Counted from the stretch's first letter, positions 47,150 to 59,760 are shown. The stretch is 64,000 nt of DNA from Lycorma delicatula (GCF_047948215.1 NC_134456.1:57358029-57422028); one strand, 5' to 3'. Notes: generated by a model not told the origin, from the sequence alone. Program-made: numbers and translations.

Positions 47150-48640
47150 ATTTATAGCCTGTTTCTTAACCCAACAAGAATTACTGAAATTTAAAATATA
47201 ATAAATAAGTTAAAAAATAACTCGTAAAATCGGTAGCTTCTTGCTTCTTGCCTAAAATAAATAAATAACTACATAGAAAAACCACTTGTATAATAAATAC
47301 ATGTTTTACAGAAGAATATTTTTCTACTAAACTTAATGTAGCCAAAATAACCGCAATACATAAATAGGGAGATAAAAACAACCCGGCAATTTTTAGACCT
47401 TTAAGTCTGTTAAGTAACTTTTCCAAAATAATTGAAAAAAATATTAAAAACTGAATAATAAAGTTTCTTGATAAAAATAATTTTTTTCATAAAGATCAGT
47501 ATGATTTTCAAGCTGGATAACCAGCAAAAGGTTTGGTTTTACATTTAACTAGAATAATTAGCAATAATCTTAATAAAAATAATAAGACATTTAATGTCTT
47601 ATCTCAGTCTCTAAGCAATATTCCTCCATTTAGCTAAGGCATTTGACACAATTCCTGACAATATTTTAATACATAACCTAAATAACTGTGGTATACTAGG
47701 ACCAGTAAAAGAACTATTTGAAAACAACCTTAAGGATAGAACTTAAATTCTGACTTTAAATAATGTCAGTAATCACAGAAAATTCTCAAACTTCGGACTA
47801 CCACAAGGTACTGTTCTCTCGTCAATACGTTTTCTAATATTTGTCAACGATCTTTTAAAACTCAACCTTCCTAGCACTACCTTAACATCTTTAGCTGATG
47901 ACACAGCTTTTTTTCGGTCTTAACGAAGGATGAAGCATATAAGAACGTTACCCGTGGATTACTTATGGTAAAATCTTGGTTTGAAAGCCATATTCTTACG
48001 CTCAACACGAAATATATGTCATTCTCGCCTACTGAAACTGGCAAGTCTCCTTGACCAAGTGGAACGTCCACGTACTATACTTAACATCAAATTAAAATAC
48101 CTTATTCAAAATTTTTACAAAATAAACAAACTTAAAAATCTTGAAATAATAAGAATTATATATTTTGCATATGCTCATTCACTTTTTCAATATGGAATCG
48201 AGATATGGGGAGGAACATATGATGCCCATCTTTACAAAGTATTTATACTCCAGAAATATTTAATTAGAGCAGCTCTTGGTAGACCAAGGTTATATCCCGG
48301 TACACGCTTATTTAAAGAATTTAAAGTACATACTTTGAGACAAATATATGTTAAGAAAGTAATACTATACATAAAAAAATATATGAATGATTTGAATTTA
48401 AAAATACACCGTACAATACTCGTTCAGCAGGAAAAAATATTTATGCCACATTCTAATCAAAATTAACTGTTTGCAAACATCAATTTTCGTATTACGCCAG
48501 CATATTTTCTAACAAAGTCCCAATCATTTTAACGTCCAAATGATAAATAGTAATCTAATAAAAGAAATAGATGAATGGGTGAAACATAATAGATATTATA
48601 AATTACCAAATTGAAAGACAAAAGTAATCCACACTAATAA
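47150..48640 (+). pseudogene. Decayed LINE reverse transcriptase, near-complete RT
   Basis: Plus strand, in order: VAKITAIHK and NPAIFRPLSLLSNFSKIIEK (RT start, about 47,340-47,430); LTRIISNNLNKNNKTFNVL; FLHLAKAFDTIPDNIL (about 47,622-47,670); FGLPQGTVLSS; the active site SLADDTAFF (47,888-47,914); then an open 161-codon C-terminal block (47,981-48,466) with AYAHSLFQYGIEIWGGTYDA and KYLIRAALGRPRLYPG. At least six stops or frameshifts interrupt it. The wording belongs to the Jockey/CR1 superfamily of LINEs; the clade is not resolved. No endonuclease or ORF1 is visible on the left, so it is 5'-truncated. Confidence 0.75.
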
Positions 48641-49655
48641 CAATAAATTTAATATATTATTATAATGAATAACATACAAGATAAATTAATATACTACGTA
48701 ACATGAAAAAATCTACATATATAAAACTGTGAATGTTTAAGCGAATCCTAAGGTAGTATAAATTCATAATAGTAATCAGTTGTCTTATCTTATGAATAGT
48801 TCTTGTTATCTATCATACGTTATCCTATAATGTATTTGTTTTATTTCTCCACAATGAAATTATTTTTTTCTCATTTTTTAAGATTGTATTTTATTTTATT
48901 TGATTTCAACGTAAACTTAATTTTACATTCTAGCTCTATGTATTTTTTTTTTTTAATTTAATTTTTCAATTAAATTTTTTTTATGTATCATGCTACAAAA
49001 ATCATATATTTTCATTTAGTTAAATATTGTATTTTTAATTAGTTTTTCTATTAATCATCCTACTATAATGATATGAACTCACGGGTAGCGCTCAAGGATA
49101 AATATTTTGAATAAAATTGTATATGTAATTTTCAATTGACAAAAAATAAATTCAAAAATTTCATGTGAAGTTTTTCACTGATTTGATTTTATCCCGAGTT
49201 ATACATATCCTATGTATAACAAAATCAATATCTTAAAATTTCCTTTATCAATTACAAGCAATAATCTCATTAGGAAAGAGTCAATTACGATACTAACCTC
49301 CACTTTAAATTATATAACGTATTTATAATAACAAAAACTGTGAGAATACAACTGGACCAATTTTAATTATAAGTCATTTATAATTAAAATTTAATTACAA
49401 AAAAAGGCGCCAGGATTACACAAAAAAAATAAAAATAAATTGACTAAAATTTCTAGGGTAATTTTTAAAAGATTAAATATAATTTTAAATTCCATTGATC
49501 CAAATCTACTATTTAAAATTTTATTTACCTACTTATTTTTTATCATATTGAACAGTTGCTTCTTTCAAACTAACCTAACTAAATAAAATAATTATTTTAA
49601 CTGAATAATTATTATTATTATTGCGCATACAGACTCCAGAGGATAATACATTCTG
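48641..49655. other. AT-rich DNA, no gene seen
   Basis: Only low-complexity AT-rich sequence, with short T and A runs. No repeat relation to the rest of the window was noticed. Confidence 0.5.
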
Positions 49656-51128
49656 GACATAGCGGTACGTACTGGACTCGTGATCCTCAATAAAGGGAAC
49701 ACGACGACGTTCCTCCGTCCAGGATATTTGACGACCATTCCCGATACTTCCCTCGTCTCCGAAGAGCTGGTCACGCTCGTCCAATACTGGAGATTTCTTG
49801 AGAACTACACCGGTAGCGACGAGTCCCAGATGGTGCACGGTACGCTGAAGCACGGTTGCTTCGACTACGCGGCTGATTGCTTCTGCATACGACGCCTCCA
49901 TCCACCACGTGAAGCTGAAGCACCGAAAACGACCTGTATATTGGTGGACAACGAAGATTGCCGGGTTGCGCCGATAGTGTCTTCGACTAAAATGAGCGAC
50001 GCAACGTGTTAGGAATTGAACGGATGCGAACGCGAGATCAGCTGAGCAAAATACGGCAAAGAAGCGGCTCCATCAAGCTATCAACATGAGCAAGGCACGC
50101 TGCGGGCGAGAACTGACGGAGACCTTGGACGCAGACCCTTGAGGGCTGGTTTACAAGACAGCAACTCGGCAACTGAGGGTTTCGCGGTCACCAGCTCCAT
50201 TAGACGAGGCTAAAGCGAAGAACGTCATTAAGACGTTGTTCCCGGTCCACTTGGTTTATGCCGAACGGGACTTCGGGGACTTCCCGCTCTTCGGAATGGA
50301 GGAGCTGGAGGGAGTCCTATGGTCGCTGAAGGCCAGAAACTCCCCTGGTCTCGACGGCATATTGGGCATGAGGCTCAATGTGGTGGGCGCTGTAGGCTCT
50401 GTCTGCTTGTAAACATGTATAATGAATGTCTGGAGCTTTCAGCGCCAGATGGAAAATCGAGCGTCTTGCGCTGATTAACAAGGACAAAGAAGACTCAGAG
50501 TCGCCGTCCTCCTGCAGCCCATCTTCCCCTCCGACCACCCATTTTGTATGCTTGACACAGCTGGGAAGGTATTTGAGAAGCAGTTAAAGAAACCACTGGT
50601 TGCGGTGATGAGTCATCAGGTGGCCTGTCACCCAACCAGTACGATTTCCGGCAGAGTCGTTCAACCCTGGATGCATTCTAAGAGGTTGTTGAGGCAGTGC
50701 GGTGAGCAGAGGACCAAAATCATTTTTCGCGCCTTGTAATCCTTATCGTAACGTTTGACGTGAAAAACGCTTTCAACTCTGCATGTAGAGCGATATGATT
50801 CGGGCCGTGGAGCATTCGTTCCACCTTTATTGATACCTCGTCAGAATGGTGGTTGCATACCTGAGAACCTTGGTCCCATCTACGAGGCCGCAGCAGGTTG
50901 GCGTAGGACTGTGATTACGTCAGGGTCGTCGCAGGGGAATCGATTCTCAGTCCAGACCATTGGAACGCAGTCTATAACGGCTTGCTGAGGCTGGAGTGGC
51001 CTGAAGAATCGCTCTTGGTTGGGTACGCTGACGAAGTTGCTCTACTTATCGCAGACCGCGACATAGAGCGCGCCCAACTGAGGCTCAGCCGAGCTATGCA
51101 TAAAATCAGAGGTTTTTATAATTGAGAG
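49656..51128 (+). pseudogene. R1-clade LINE fragment (endonuclease end to RT active site)
   Basis: This GC-rich block stands out from its flanks. Plus strand: the endonuclease C-terminus GNTTTFLRPGYLTTIPD (about 49,695-49,745) and LENYTGSDESQ; linker FDYAADCFCIRRLHPP and KARCGRELTETLDADP; RT entry NVIKTLFPVH, MEELEGVLWSLKARNSPGLD; GGLSPNQYDFRQSRSTLDAF-type text (about 50,620-50,675); FDVKNAFNSA (50,754-50,783); GYADEVALL (51,021-51,047). The active site is YADE instead of YADD, so a catalytic aspartate is lost. Several frameshifts occur. It ends abruptly near 51,128, where a transposase on the other strand begins. R1 elements classically sit in 28S rDNA; no rDNA is visible here. Confidence 0.8.
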
Positions 51129-51800
51129 CTGGAGTTAGCTGCTTGTTCAGCAAATCATAATAAATATTACAATCTAAGTTACTATTAATGACGAATCGTT
51201 CAAGAAGTTTGTCACATATTATTTCAACCCAACTATTTAACCGCTCTGGATGCTGTGTATGACTTTCGCGGTACCAGTGAGGCCATTCTAGTGACTATTA
51301 CCTATTGTAATGTTTATTAACAGCCCCATAAAAGTAAATGAAGCTTCGTCAATGAACAATATGTTTAAGCAAAAGAATAGCTCTTGCTGTTAATTTCTGG
51401 GTCAAAATTTCACTGATTCAACCCTTCTATCAAAATCATCTTCAATAAATTCTTGTAATGATTGAATCTTGTATAGATAGTATTTAATTTTTTTTAATAC
51501 TTTTGTCACTGAACACCTAAATTATTTATTTCGTGCAATCACTCTTGCCGATTTTTTATTATTAAAAGAGATTTCTGCTAATATTCCTTCTACAAAAATT
51601 TCTGTACTGGGTTGCTCAGACTTATTATCATCTAAAACATTACCATTGCATTGAAATCTTTCTATTAAATCTGTACTGCGATTCTGGAAATTGTATGATT
51701 AGGATGCCGCGCATTAAATTCAGTAGCTGTTCCTTTGTATTTTTTTATTACTCCAAATAAAAATATTATTTCTACTCTTCCTTGGATTGAAAAAAACATT
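51118..51800 (-). pseudogene. Mariner-type transposase remnant
   Basis: Minus strand. An N-terminal DNA-binding segment reads GVIKKYKGTATEFNARHPNH (about 51,765-51,700), then NKKSARVIARN and VTKVLKKIKYYLYKIQSLQ, then EDDFDRRVES (about 51,440). The first catalytic aspartate lies in ILFIDEASFT (about 51,358-51,330). An uninterrupted stretch WPHWYRESHTQHPERLNSW, then VEIICDKLLE and YYDLLNKQL, runs from about 51,281 to 51,133. This is the module order of insect transposases of the IS630/Tc1/mariner superfamily that carry an N-terminal DUF4817-like domain. The later catalytic D/E region is absent: the frame runs directly into the R1 fragment. Stops and shifts before position 51,290 make it inactive. 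Confidence 0.75.
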
Positions 51801-53460
51801 TTTTACCCAAGAGTTTTTTTGTAGATTATATTTTTTTTTTTAAATGCGATTAAAAAACCAGGTTTCGAAGTCAGGTTAAATTTTCTTAATCTAAATTAAA
51901 TATTTTTTTTTTAAGTTTGATTTTTCTTTAATCTTTTTTAGCTTTTTTTTCACTTTTGTAATTGAAACTTTTTAACTTACTAATAAAAAACACAAAAATC
52001 CATCGAAAAATAACACTAATGCAATTACAACATCTGTTAGCTACTTATCACAATATCAACAATGAATATAAATTTTGAGAAATGTTACTTATTTGTTTAA
52101 TTGGTAATCAGCTCTTGACATTGCCAACTTCTGAAATAAAAATGACCTTCTAAAAGTTCCTTATGAAATAATATTCTACTGTTAAAAAATGAGTAAATTA
52201 AATGCTATTTAATTATTTTTAAATTCAAAATTTTAAGTTTAAAATTAAAAGACGTGTTTGCAAAATTTTAGTAATTAATTAACATAATGACATTTGTGGT
52301 CGCCATTTTGGTTTAAAAAGTCAGAATTTTGTTTATTTCTTTTGATACCGTTTTGTTTGTCTAGAAAAGATCTTTTAAACAACGTACCACATTACCATAT
52401 GTCTCACTTAAAATCTTTGAGCTACCCCTGCCAACTCCCACAGCTAAACGCCGATTGCTCTAAATTGAGATTTACTGAGTTAGCCTCTCTTATTAGAAAG
52501 TATTTCCAAACATAGAATTGGGATACCTTATAGTACAAAACAGTTATTGAGAAAATTTGAATGAGAAAACTCGTGTAAAAAACAAATTATTCTTCACTAA
52601 TATTATTATTAATTTTTTTAAGACGTGGAATTAAACCTTCATGGAATTGTTTTTCCTGAAAAATATTAAAAAACTTAAATCAATTTTATTAAATAAAATT
52701 GATTGAATTTATATAATATTCAATTTTCGTCTTATAAAAAGCTTAACGATTACTGTTAAAACAGCCTCTATTTATTGAAAAGTATAAAAATTTTATAACC
52801 ATATATGCAAAAAAACTAATACATCCAGTGATCATAAATTAAGGAATGCATAGGGTTTAATTTTAAATTTACTGGATTTATCGAGATATTCTTACATTAA
52901 TAACTCAAAAGAAAATTACTCAAAGTATTATCAGCATTTAAGACGCAAGGTTTTCAGGTTATAAAAAAAATTAATTTTAAATTAGACAATATCAAACATC
53001 ATTGCTATTTCAGTACTGTTTTCCTAAATTATTACTATGAGTCAAAAATGAATGAAAGAAAGATGCGTGTCACTATTACTAGACTCGCCGGAATTAGACT
53101 ATTTAAAATTGTAAGTGGGCTATAATTTCATTAAAATTTGTTAGGTGTATTTGTAATAAGCATTTGCTTAATTTAAAGCTTTACTATTCGAATAGTAAAA
53201 AAAGCTGACTACACAGTTATAAGTCTTTCCGCGCATGCGGAATTTTTCTGATGCACGGATTACACATACATACATACATACACATACAACTTAATTTAAA
53301 ATATTTATCATTTTATTTAAATACAATATTTTTTGTTTATTTAATGCAATGATAACTAAAGCGCTCGCGCATATCGTATTTTATTCGCGCGGGTTTGGCG
53401 GTACTAGTGGCCACTTTAAATAAATTTTTACGCTTTAAATATTATTTCTTTATTTAATTC
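51801..53460. other. AT-rich DNA, no gene seen
   Basis: T-rich low-complexity sequence at 51,820-51,960, then AT-rich DNA. The short plus-strand frame at 52,294-52,515 has no recognised domain. A (catacata)n run at 53,261-53,285 and the GC-rich dinucleotide patches gcgcatgcgg and cgctcgcgc near 53,231 and 53,362 are the only notable features. Possible unassigned repeat. Confidence 0.4.
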
Positions 53461-54150
53461 TAATGCTAACCTGTGACATCACAACATAGCAGTCGAATAC
53501 AGCTGTAGTCCGGCCGCTATGTAGGATGTGGGTTGTGTAAGGGGAGGTGGCTGGGTTAAGATCCCACTTTGATAGGCAACAAATTTGTGGATCCAACAAT
53601 GAGATACTAACAGAAAAAACTGCAACGAAAAATACCCACTGTACTGCCTTCTATAATTCTTCAAAATTAAAACCATTTTTAGGGGTGGGGGTGAAATTTA
53701 GCAAAGAAAATTTTACAAAAAAAATTTCTAATTTCTAAGTAAAATTTGATTTACTTTATTAATAATCACAAAATTATAAAAAAATATATATAGACTTAAT
53801 TATGCAAAATCTGGGGGCGATTTCGTTTTTCCCTCCTGTAACCCCCAACCTCTTATCTTTTGAAGTGAAAATTTAACATAATCAATGCCCCTACTATAGA
53901 AATATTACAGCCATGTTTGGTGAAAATCGATCAAGTGGTTCTGGAGATATAACGCGATTTACAGGCCAACATACATACGTATCCACATTTTGTCGCGGAA
54001 ATTTCGATGCCATTCTTAGATTTTCTAGGGTCCTTGGTGGTCAATTCGTCAAGATTCGGTAAAAACCGGATATACCCAATTTTGACCGAAGACCATACTT
54101 TCCCTACTATATTGTTATAGCTGCTATATATTCGGGAAAGCAAAAGAATT
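53461..54150. repeat. Possible unassigned repeat elements
   Basis: 53,461-53,700 is GC-richer; gctgggttaagatcccactt near 53,550 is only vaguely B-box-like. 53,780-54,150 has the style of interspersed insect repeats (ctcctgtaacccccaacctc; ggttctggagatataacgcg; catacatacgtatccacatt) and parallels, in design only, the repeat at 39-40 kb (a 'gg-tctggag' statement followed by a tacgtac run). No second copy of this sequence is in the window, so the repeat call is inference. Confidence 0.35.
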
Positions 54151-55132
54151 TATGATCTTCTCATTAAAAGCATTTAAGGTAGAAAAAAATATGTTTTCTA
54201 ACTAGTATATTTATATACGAGTATACCATAAATATATTATAGATCCTATATGTTTAAAAATACTTACTAGAAGATAATCTAATATGATTACAATTTTTAA
54301 GGTAGTAGAATTCCTAAAAAGTCTTTAAGTGACAATTGATAACAGAGGTTACTGTGACGTGATGTCCTGATTTTAATATCATATACTAAACATTTTCTTA
54401 CTTAGAATCTCATACTCTTGTCTTTACAAATAACTGACTCTGAGAACGAAAAACGTTCTCTTGAAATAAAATTACGTTTAATTGCTGTTTTTGTATTTCT
54501 GTAACCCAGTATCACGAACAATTTTCAAGGGTTCCTTTTGTATAAAATATTATTTTTTTATCTATTTACGTAACATTAATTATTTTTTGGCTATTGATAA
54601 TTTAACAGACCGTTAATTTATTATGTAAACGTTGCTAATAAATTAATAAAATCATTGTCCTCTTTAATTTGCTCTTTGATAGCTGCTTCTTATTTCAATG
54701 CTTCAAATGGAGTTGTGTACTGTGATTAATAAACTGTAATTGAATTATTATACACAAAAAAATGTTCTATTTTCAAAATACTTGAGTAAAGAAGCACATC
54801 TGTCAGAGTAGTGACGTATGTGCAATCTGCACTGTAGACAACTTAACGAAAATTAAATAAATTATGAAATATACAGTATGCACTAGTTTCTCTATTCATA
54901 TCCTCATATGATTTATTAGAAGATTGATGTATTATCAAAAGTGAAAATTTCATTGCTTTTGAATGGTTATAATCCTTTGTGATTGTAACTGAATAATAAC
55001 TAACTAGAATACTCATATTGTTGATGGATTAGTAGTTTATTCTCCTCTGTATGATCATAATAAAGTTTGATCGGGTGAAATTTGAACCAATTAATAATGT
55101 TTGAAAACGTGTATTTATGATTTACAATGTTT

Positions 55133-55183
<51 letters not shown>

Positions 55184-55190
55184 CTGCTAA
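54151..55190. other. AT-rich DNA; (TA)n/(T)n microsatellite
   Basis: No gene. 55,139-55,184 is (TA)n running into (T)n. On the minus strand this is an A-run directly after the LINE fragment at 55,195, so it may be that element's expanded poly(A)/(TA) tail. Confidence 0.5.
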
Positions 55191-55194
55191 GGCT

Positions 55195-55968
55195 GCAAAA
55201 GACCACTTAAGTCAGAATAATTCAAGTCATTTTTGCCGATCTTTTGGCCTTTAAGTTCTTAGCTTTTACTTTCTCCCAATATTTAGGATTTATTTAGGAT
55301 TTATCATTCTTAATGATCTTGCTTTACGATCCTCTTCTGAATAAATCCTTTTTGTAAAATTAAAAGTTCTTACTTTAAAGTTGGTAGTCGGATCTTTAAT
55401 AACAAATTTTAATTTTTCAGATTTATTAAGTAAATCTTCGTAAGTCAAATTTAATTCTTGCATGTCTTCTTTAATTTCTTTGATCCATAATAACGGATTT
55501 TTTAAAGACCAAAATTGATCGATAATTCTCTTAGTAATCCTATCCTACGGTAATCTTAACAAGTGTGCGGAGAAAGAAATTCGCTTCTTTTTCATAGTAT
55601 CAATTAAAGGATTCCAAGTTTTCGTACAGAAATTTATTAGGCAATAATCTGTACTGATTTTCACGTTTATATATTTTTACGCAGGTTCTAAGAATCCTGC
55701 GTTCAACTTTAAGCAAATGTTCAGTCCTATTTTTCTGATTTAATCTAAATAAAGTCTCGCTCGTGTAAGTAATTACTAGTTTAACTACAGTATTGTAATG
55801 TCTAATTTTAGTGTTAATCAAGAGCGATTTTTTGTTGTAAGTATTTTTGGTTACTTGTAGCACTTTAAATAATTTATTAAGTCTTTCAGTCCAATTTTGT
55901 TTTTCGTTACAATTACAAGTAATGATCTCTTCAAGATATTTAAATGTATTTATTATAAAAGAAAACAA
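55195..55968 (-). pseudogene. LINE RT C-terminal fragment
   Basis: Minus strand: an open block (55,968-55,600) with FKYLEEIITCNCNEKQNW, LFKVLQVTKNTYNKKSLL, NTKIRHYNTVVKLVITYTSE and RILRTCVKIYKRENQYRLLP, matching the region after the active site in RTE-type and related endonuclease-RT proteins. After a frameshift: FSAHLLRLP, then RITKRIIDQFWSLKNPLLWI and KEIKEDMQELNLTYEDL, ending in YSEEDRKARSLRM. The active site is missing (5'-truncated). The fragment ends in an A/TA tail at 55,139-55,184. It is a different family from the intact RTE at 33 kb. Confidence 0.7.
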
Positions 55969-57269
55969 TCATCTTTTAATCCACAATTTACTTAAAGTTA
56001 TTAAAAAAAAAAAAAAAAACCATTAAACATATTTAATAATTTTTGCCTGAATGACAGTGATAATCTAAAATAGTTTTAATTTTAATATATAAATTGAAAT
56101 TTTCACCTTTTTAGTACGTTAATTAGTTGTAATTAATTTAAAACAATCCTGTTAAACAATCATAACTTAATCTATTTCAATACGGATTTAATTTAATTCT
56201 CCCATAAAATTTATGTCGTCTTCTTCTACACTGTTAGGTAAAGTTTAATGTTACTATTACAGAGTGGTTTCCAATTTACATAGTTACAGAATACTCCTGT
56301 TTGGTTATCGATTTCGGGTTCGGCTGAGAAATAAAACTTCTTTTCTTACTCTAAATATTAGATTTATAAAACTCCTTTCGTTACATTTGACATATGACCT
56401 TTCTTCTAAATTTATCTTTTCTAAATTATTACCGGTGAGACTTGTCTGTGCCTGTTGTTTCAGTCAATCATTATCTAGCTTTTTCTTTTTATATCTACAG
56501 TACTACGTCATATAAAGGTAATACTTAATTTCTAGTCTCTTAATTAAAATCAATCTCTAATCCGAATCTTTCTATTAGAATTAATCACGCTCGAAACCAC
56601 CCGGTTTTTCCTTCAATACATTAAATTGGGTAATTTAATTGGTAGCCTATTATTTGCCATGTTTAGCGGTTTAAGGATATTTAAAGTGTATAATAAACTT
56701 AGAGAAGTTTAAGTTAAATTCTAGACGCAAAGTTTAGTTAGATATATTTGCGAGAAGTTGAAACATTTTTTTAAAAAGAAATCTATTCAAAATTTGTACC
56801 TTGTGATTCGTTTTATGTACCTGTTGTAAAGCACCATACAAACCACTCTTTTATACGCTGCCCCTACAATTTTCTTCTTAGTGAAAGCCGAATGTCTTCT
56901 TTTATAAAGTAACACGACATTTATGAAAAATTTCATTGGTGCTATTATTTTTTTAAAATGAATTCCCAGTGATAATTGATTAGTTACTGTTACCTTTAAA
57001 TAATTATATTTATGGTCAATTTAATTAAGTAAATTCCTATTAAACTACTTTTCATTCGACTGTAATACTCCAATACTTCTAAAATATTATACTTTTTTAT
57101 ATTTATAAATTTAAAAAAAATTCAAACCATCAAAATACATTATAAATTTATTATCCATTACCGACAGCGTTGTCTAATCGAGGCCAACAGAAGAAATCAT
57201 CACCACTAACAATAATGTAATAAATAAATTTTTTTGTCTACACACCAATTTAAACATCTTTATATTCAG
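55969..57269. other. AT-rich DNA, no gene seen
   Basis: No supported gene. The plus-strand frame at 56,264-56,515 is short, with no domain. An A-run lies at 56,003-56,020. Confidence 0.45.
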
Positions 57270-57670
57270 GTAAAACAAGAAAATAATCTTATTAGATCAC
57301 ACATTCACGAGGAGAGATGGAGCAAAATTCAGACAGGTCTTGAGAAACCTTCACCATTCTATTCCTTTAACTGTAATAAAAGAGGGTATTGAAAGTAAAG
57401 ATCATAAAGTTAGGAGTATTGCTAATGCCGGCATAGAACTGCCAGAGAATTATAACCTACATACATTTTTTGTGAATTTAGAACCCAAAGCCACAACAAA
57501 TATTCATTTGAAATAGAGTATTTAGCTAATTGTTGCATAAAATTTTAAAGGCCCAAAGGAACTCCTGGTATCATACAGTGAATGCGGTGCCAACAGTATG
57601 ATCATACTAAAAGCTACTGTATGCAACCATACCGGTGCACAACGGTGCATCTTTATATTTTCAAATTATC
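57270..57670 (+). pseudogene. Jockey-type LINE ORF1 (gag) fragment, copy B
   Basis: Plus strand: HTFTRRDGAKFRQVLRNLHH, then SIPLTVIKEGIESKDHKVRS, then NLHTFFVNLEP (about 57,300-57,500), and after a shift a zinc knuckle MRCQQYDHTKSYCMQPYRC (about 57,591-57,647). The knuckle's first cysteine codon has become TGA. This is the RNA-binding ORF1 protein of Jockey-group LINEs. The same words (CQQ-DHTKS-C) occur in copy A at 18.3 kb, and HTFTRRD...VIKE occurs in copy C on the opposite strand at 59.1-59.2 kb. Confidence 0.7.
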
Positions 57671-58089
57671 TAAATAGAACATAAATAATTTCAGTCGTCT
57701 AAGAATTTACCTTTACAGAAGACCATTCAATGACAAATTATTTAATTCAGAAGCAGTTATCAAGGTATAGAAATGAGTGATCAATTTTTGAAGGTTAACA
57801 CTATGGAAGAATTTAAGTGTATTAATCCCAAAAAAATTTAACGAGTTCCAGAGTGTTTTTAAACACTAATAATAGTATTTTTAGAGAGAGATTTATAGAT
57901 AATGAGGAGAAAGGTATCTCAAAGAATTAAACTAAAGGGTAATTAAATGTGAGTGCTTTCATTAGTCAAAAAACCAATGTCATTTCAAAATAAGACGAGA
58001 TAATTCAAATGAAAAATTCCGAAAAATAAAATACAACATCTTTAAAAATTGAAGAAGGCAAAATTTCAATTTGAAGAGCAGGCCTGGAT
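57671..58089. other. AT-rich spacer between opposed Jockey fragments
   Basis: No recognisable coding sequence. It may contain further degraded Jockey sequence from either side. Confidence 0.45.
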
Positions 58090-59760
58090 TACAGCCTCAC
58101 ACCCCAAAATAAGCCATAGCCTTCGAAGAAAAATCCTCTCAAAGATAAAATTGGCAGGAGACCAATCAGTCTAAGTTAAGAAGAAACTTTCTGAGAGGAT
58201 TTACCTGGCTTTAGGACCATAGACCCCTGAAACTCTTACCATTCCAGAAAGTAGAGTGTCGTTCGAACAATCCCATTAAATAAATTTCTTTTATATAACA
58301 TAGTCGAAAACCCTATGCATTATAGAATCGAACCCAGGGGTCTTTCTTATTTTCCATATCTTCTTGACTTCACTAGACCTTCTTTAAAGAGAATTGCTTA
58401 TGGGCAGGCAAAGGGAGATTATAGGAAAGTGATCATGCGTAGAGTCGCAAACATTATGCACATCGGTATAAAACGATGATGGCCGAGCTGATAAAAAATC
58501 CTACAAGTCGGAGACCTTTGTGAGATCCGTAAGCTTATAAGTGGATTCAATTCCAACAGTAACATTCAACCGCAATTCCACTGTAGGCAGTTTCAATGAT
58601 ATTCCACGTGTAGTTGATAGATGTGAATAAGTTTAAGTTTTTTTGGGTTCCAATCACCACCTGCAATTAATCTATTAATAAGCATCTTAATATATTCACA
58701 AAACATGAACTCCGATGTAGCGTGACGAGAAGAACAATATATTGCCAAAAGTCTTACTCCAATAGATCTGGATTGCGCAATAGATCGCTCAATCCAGTTC
58801 AATATCTCCGCAGAGATCACCTGAATGTAAGCAATCTCGAATGGAGGAAGCTAAATAAATATGTTTTACCCATCTCAATAAAAGAGTAGAACTCCATAAG
58901 CTCTACCATTAGGATGATTGGTCGCATACATTTTGAAACCCCGAATCTACAGAAAATTTTGATCCATAAAGAGGGAATACTGAGATAAAAAAAAAACATT
59001 CAGTTTTTTCGAGTAAATCTGCGTTTCCAGCTTCTTTCACCCGTGCAAAATACCGTTGATATTTCATGCTGCGATTTTTAAGAATTTACTCATTGACAGA
59101 TCGCAGAAATGTCCTCTTTTATTACAGTCAAAGGAATTGAATGTTGAAGGTTTCTCAAGACCAGTCTGATTTTTGCCTCATCTCGCCTCGTGAATGTGTG
59201 ATCTATAGGATTACTTTTTTGTATTTCCTGAATAAGTTTTTATAGCTTTCTATGCCTTTCGAGAAAAGCTAAAGCTATTTGCTATTTATAACTCGCATAT
59301 TGAAATCAGCTTTAATCACTACAGATGCAACAATTTATATAACTTTGTGATGTCAGCAATTCCGTACTGCACGATAAGAGAAAGTTTAACATGTTCCACC
59401 TGTTCAACTTTTACGGAAGATCCTTCATCGATAGATGCTCATAATGATTAGTAAGAGATAAGTTGTCGGTAGAATCACCTCGCAACTACTTTTTAAGAGC
59501 GTAAAACGGGAATCGTTTGCCATTCAGGAATCTTTGTTTGAAGGTTCATGACGTCCGACTAGGATCCACTTTTCATTCACTAAGATTCCACTCATGTTTT
59601 CAACGATCTTATCCCTGATCAGTTTGCGTCGAGTTACTTTATTGGGATCCCTTTTGGAATAATCCAAAAACACGCGTTTCCTTGTAATTGGTGAAGAAGA
59701 GTTCCTCCACCCCGTTTTACGGTTATTATCCAGATCAGCCCGTAGCCATACCATAGCAAC
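58090..59760 (-). pseudogene. Jockey-type LINE, copy C, with internal deletion
   Basis: Minus strand, in order: an N-terminal ORF1 piece (59,754-59,524, containing RKRVFLDYSKRDPNKVTRRK); ORF1 HTFTRRDEAKIRLVLRNLQH (about 59,200-59,110); then, without the zinc knuckle, an endonuclease beginning FKMYATNHPNGRAYG (about 58,930) and continuing WIERSIAQSRSIGVRLLAIY and RLIAGGDWNP (58,790-58,640, the catalytic-region GGDWN motif); finally the RT start VLKPGKSSQKVSS and RLIGLLPILS (about 58,220-58,130). ORF1 jumps straight to the endonuclease, so the ORF1 C-terminus and ORF2 start are deleted. All frames are broken. Confidence 0.75.

Noticed and set aside
49575..49901. 108-codon minus-strand frame
   Set aside because: Antisense to the R1 endonuclease text, which matches known motifs on the plus strand.
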